Shown: positions 6,697 to 6,727 of the stretch, piece after piece | Numbering within the stretch: position 1 is the first letter of the stretch | Layout of the letters: the number at the start of each line of letters is the position of its first letter | Source of the DNA: an uncultured Rhodopirellula sp. | GTDB taxonomy: Bacteria > Planctomycetota > Planctomycetia > Pirellulales > Pirellulaceae | Direction: 5' to 3' | Length of the DNA: 6,727 nt | NCBI GenBank assembly: GCA_913061385.1 | Contig: CAJXTM010000209.1 | Location: forward strand, 1 to 6,727 | The notes under the pieces: model-generated | The model's database searches: none | The model's input: the letters and a program-made list of their open reading frames with translations, nothing else | Told to the model about the DNA's origin: nothing | Position numbers and translations under genes: made by a program

Positions 6697-6727
6697 CTGT
6701 CTCTTATACACATCTGACGCTGCCGAC
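6697..6727. other. Nextera transposase adapter contamination
   Basis: The final 31 bases equal the reverse complement of the Nextera read-1 adapter, lacking only its last two bases. CTGTCTCTTATACACATCT (6697-6715) is the 19-base Tn5 mosaic end and the next 12 bases are the sequencing-primer part. The primer part never occurs with a natural Tn5 end, so this is untrimmed library adapter and not a mobile element. Confidence 0.97.

Noticed and set aside
6697..6715. Tn5 mosaic end as a real transposon boundary
   Set aside because: It is followed by library primer sequence at the contig end, which is diagnostic of an adapter.

Overview
The window looks like chromosomal DNA from a planctomycete, probably of the Pirellula/Rhodopirellula type. 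Four signals support this: an outer-membrane beta-barrel protein resembling the planctomycete BBP7 family, a DUF1553 C-terminus directly followed by a DUF1501 protein, two secreted S1 sulfatases in the same run, and mid-range GC content judged by eye. Genus and species cannot be read from it.

Layout. Positions 1-526 hold no convincing gene, but there is a strong inverted repeat at 7-60. Positions 527-1726 (+) encode a secreted, Cys-rich BBP7-like beta-barrel protein. Everything else is on the minus strand and reads leftwards: the last 88 or so codons of a DUF1553 protein (6694-6425), a Tat-exported DUF1501 protein (6320-4947), an intact S1 sulfatase (4771-3329), and a second S1 sulfatase (3250-1734) split by a one-base frameshift near 2612. 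The barrel gene and the second sulfatase converge with only 7 bases between their stop codons. The last 31 bases (6697-6727) match Nextera transposase adapter sequence and are not genomic, so the contig is artificially cut inside the DUF1553 gene.

How the genes may work together. The minus-strand genes look like one operon of exported proteins, since all share a strand and the gaps are about 78-175 bases. Three neighbours (DUF1501 and two sulfatases) belong to the alkaline-phosphatase fold superfamily. The sulfatases carry the full formylglycine and metal-ligand sets, so removal of sulfate from sulfated glycans outside the cytoplasm is the likely theme. The roles of DUF1501 and DUF1553 proteins are not established. 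No formylglycine-generating enzyme, transporter, glycoside hydrolase or regulator is visible, so those functions must come from elsewhere. I found no CRISPR array, RNA gene, true mobile element or clearly new system. The most useful observations are the frameshift, the adapter end and the Cys-rich segment of the barrel protein.
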